From positions 248,001 to 312,000 of the forward strand of contig NZ_WPIN01000006.1 of NCBI RefSeq assembly GCF_009754945.1: 64,000 bases of DNA. The letters run 5' to 3'. Under the pieces are notes generated by a model, which had not been told where the DNA came from, ran no database searches, and saw only the letters and a list, made by a program, of their open reading frames with translations. The stretch is from Spirosoma arboris. GTDB taxonomy: Bacteria > Bacteroidota > Bacteroidia > Cytophagales > Spirosomataceae. Positions 62,239 through 64,000 of this stretch are shown here, piece after piece. Position 1 is the first letter of the stretch, and each line of letters opens with the position of its first letter. The position numbers were made by a program, and so were the translations under genes.

Positions 62239-62929
62239 ACCACTTCAATAGCTCATCTACAATCAGTTCGTGACCGGCTTTGTTCGGGTGGTTCACGTGC
62301 GACATAAAGTTCGTCAACTCGCCCCGTTTGGCCACCCGCTTAAACTGCGAATAAGGGTCAGCTAACCCGATGTGATTTTGTTCGGCTAATTGATGGATCT
62401 GCTGAACGTGGGATTCCAGCGGGTTTTTGGGATCCAGAATGTCCAGCCGCTGGTCGGGAGAGGGGGTTAAGAGAATCACTTTTATGTTCTTCGCCAGTGC
62501 TGCCTGTATCATAGCCGACCAGGCTTCTTTCACCTTGCCAATATCTGAAAAACGGTCGTTCAGGGCGTAGTCGATAAACAGTACGTCGGGTTTATGAACG
62601 AGCACTTCCTGTTCAAATCGGGTTTGGCCTTTAATGGCATTTTCTCCGCCAATGGCCGTCACAATGACGTTGATAACCGCGTAAGGATATTGGCTTTTTA
62701 GCTTTGCCAGCAGCAGATTCGGATACGATTCCAGTGTATGAACCTCATGGTCATGCCAGTAGCCCGCTGGTACCGAGTGCCCATGAAAGACCAGATTGAT
62801 GGTTCGGTTTTTCGGCCATTGCGTTGTGAGCTCCTGTTTCAGATTCGATAAATAGGTCGTTGAATCAGCCTGTTGGGCATTTGTGCTAAAGGTTGCTCCT
62901 AAGAATAAGAGGATAAGTACGAGCTTCAT
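62228..62929 (-). CDS. exported SGNH/GDSL-type hydrolase
   Basis: 233 residues with a signal peptide ('LVLILLFLGATFSTNAQ'). SGNH blocks: 'NLVFHGHSVPAGY' (block I; GHS replaces GDS, with Ser in the same place), 'IVTAIGGENAIKG' (Gly block), 'FIDYALNDRFSD' (the N-D block) and the C-terminal catalytic pair in 'MSHVNHPNKAGHELIVDELL' (D-x-x-H normally; here H-V-N-H). An esterase or acetylesterase acting on carbohydrate or lipid is likely. Its stop lies inside the GntR coding end, and a gene of unknown function lies upstream on the same strand, 112 bases away. Confidence 0.85.
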   Translation of the reverse strand: MKLVLILLFLGATFSTNAQQADSTTYLSNLKQELTTQWPKNRTINLVFHGHSVPAGYWHDHEVHTLESYPNLLLAKLKSQYPYAVINVIVTAIGGENAIKGQTRFEQEVLVHKPDVLFIDYALNDRFSDIGKVKEAWSAMIQAALAKNIKVILLTPSPDQRLDILDPKNPLESHVQQIHQLAEQNHIGLADPYSQFKRVAKRGELTNFMSHVNHPNKAGHELIVDELLKWFTK

Positions 62930-62990
62930 CTGAATAAAGTTTGTTAGTATTCGTGTTGTCAGTTATTAGTAACCGACAGCACGGTGCAAA

Positions 62991-63029
62991 AACTCTGCGG
63001 TCTTTGCGAAACCCTTTGCGCCCTTTACG
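62991..63029. repeat. short 'CTTTGCG' tandem words
   Basis: AACTCTGCGGTCTTTGCGAA and ACCCTTTGCGCCCTTTACGT repeat a CnTTTGCG unit four times within 39 bases. Such arrays are frequent in Bacteroidota intergenic DNA. No function is assigned; they lie between two leftward genes. Confidence 0.4.
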
Positions 63030-63041
63030 TTTAAAAAAACA

Positions 63042-64000
63042 TTACCAAAACGCTACTAAATCACCCGTTACGTTTTCCACTACGTAATGTTTGCCGTACT
63101 TTTTGTCGCCGGGTTTGAACGCCGTTTGGGGCTTTTTCCACGGATAACTCGTGTTCGAATAAACATTAAGTCCCTGCTCCGTAACATCATCATCAGGATA
63201 AATGCGAACGGTGGCGTTTTTTAATCCCATTAACCGAATACATCGCTTCATGTGTTTTACGCCCGATGTCATTTCCTGACAAGAGATAATACCGTCGGCT
63301 TGATCAATAAAAATCCGGCTTTCCCGGTGCCAGGCTTTCGGCATGGAATAAACGGAGTAACCGTTCGCCAATTCCGTTTCGTAGCCCGTCAGAATGGGCG
63401 CTCCCTGAGGTAATTTGAACCGGTGCGTAATGGTTGTGTTGGGACAATAACCGGAAAAGAAAAAGCCATTGCTGCCTCGCGAAATGGTCAGGACAGGATT
63501 CTTCACAGACGGGTTTCGTTTATCAATTCGGTAATCCAGACCAAACTGATTGAGTACATAACGCATCAAAAGTGGCCCGGTAAATAGTTGTTCTGGGTCA
63601 TCGGGCGTCAAGAGTTTGCCTCCGGTAAACTTGCTCGAATTCGTGCCGCGTACATACGCTACTTTGCCACCTTTCCACTCTGGTTTTTCACGCACCCAAA
63701 CCACGTCTCGCTCGTTCTGCCCCTGACTCATTCTCGCCAGTACTTTCGTTCCAGCATCAGTCTTGCTCTGTACTTGCGTCGCAATACCACCACCTGAAAA
63801 GAGTGCATTGTGGATAATCTTGTCCGGGTATTTTTTCGTCAGTTCATCAAGCGTTATGCTTGAATTTACCTGGAACTCGCCGTCAATTGCCTTCGTATTC
63901 TGAAGGTTTAGCAGATTCAGGAAGTCCGTTCCGGCATGATCGGCGGGGCCGTAGATGAGGAGTTTGCCACCGTTCTGGACAAAATCAATCAGCGTTTTTT
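63042..64000 (-). CDS. unknown protein, 3' part only (5' end beyond the window)
   Basis: The frame is open to the window edge; about 319 codons are visible. The apparent Met at 63731 is internal. The first residues, 'LIDFVQNGGKLLIYGPADHAGTDFLNLL', look like the class I glutamine-amidotransferase/beta-galactosidase-trimerisation fold (the 'GGKLLIYG' strand-turn-strand). The rest is beta-rich ('FTGPLLMRYVLNQFGLDYRI', 'WHRESRIFIDQADGIISC') and ends '...NVTGDLVAFW'. I cannot name a family. Given the GH31, SGNH and GntR neighbours, a carbohydrate-active or glycan-binding role is plausible. Confidence 0.6.
   Translation of the reverse strand, partial: KTLIDFVQNGGKLLIYGPADHAGTDFLNLLNLQNTKAIDGEFQVNSSITLDELTKKYPDKIIHNALFSGGGIATQVQSKTDAGTKVLARMSQGQNERDVVWVREKPEWKGGKVAYVRGTNSSKFTGGKLLTPDDPEQLFTGPLLMRYVLNQFGLDYRIDKRNPSVKNPVLTISRGSNGFFFSGYCPNTTITHRFKLPQGAPILTGYETELANGYSVYSMPKAWHRESRIFIDQADGIISCQEMTSGVKHMKRCIRLMGLKNATVRIYPDDDVTEQGLNVYSNTSYPWKKPQTAFKPGDKKYGKHYVVENVTGDLVAFW

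Overview
The window looks like chromosomal DNA of a Bacteroidota member of the Cytophagales, most likely Spirosoma or a close relative. Several independent signs agree. Many gene starts are preceded by the Bacteroidota -7 promoter box TAnnTTTG. Shine-Dalgarno sequences are scarce. Exported hydrolases, SGNH proteins and PadR-linked orphan FtsX permeases are abundant. A giant Cys-rich Ig-like secreted protein is present. The genus is an inference from gene content. I see no rRNA, tRNA, CRISPR array, phage or complete insertion sequence.

Layout. 1-3035: end of an ABC exporter, an AAA-ATPase 5' remnant, a VOC protein, and a TMEM175-type channel divergent from a MarR regulator across a symmetrical operator/promoter. 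3030-7959: leftward glycoside hydrolase and two serine hydrolases. 8101-9259: a HipA-like kinase overlapping a DUF3037 gene. 9568-15834: an unknown protein, a PHP/phosphodiesterase fusion, a third serine hydrolase, a fasciclin protein, GNAT plus MarR, and an exported RidA homologue. 16020-24753: housekeeping and accessory metabolism, namely ahcY, an unknown exported protein, a 5'-nucleotidase split into two genes in reversed domain order, purQ, a cyanophycinase-like peptidase, a cysteine-synthase-family enzyme, and an Old Yellow Enzyme with its ArsR regulator. 25061-31054: the giant surface protein, then a decayed PfpI/DJ-1 gene fragment. 31130-39674: a PadR regulator translationally coupled to three tandem FtsX-type permeases. 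39860-44111: an Rrf2 regulator, a free-standing ACT-domain protein, a phytoene-desaturase-like oxidoreductase and a YeiH-family transporter. 44284-53737: a heme-binding dehydrogenase-like protein, an Rpn nuclease, small exported proteins, an esterase/TPR protein with a DUF3500 partner, and a DUF819 membrane protein. 53884-58441: an ABC ATPase with a permease fused to an M1 aminopeptidase. 58501-64000: an OmpA protein, a GH31 glycosidase divergent from a GntR regulator, an SGNH hydrolase, and the 3' part of an unknown protein.

How the genes fit together. Much of the window encodes envelope or exported functions: scavenging of glycans, nucleotides and peptides, plus envelope remodelling. Small local regulators (two MarR, ArsR, PadR, Rrf2, GntR) each sit beside their probable targets, often with a visible palindrome between. 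Convergent gene pairs are separated by strong perfect hairpins. Several of these are long enough to be mobile palindromic repeats rather than simple terminators.
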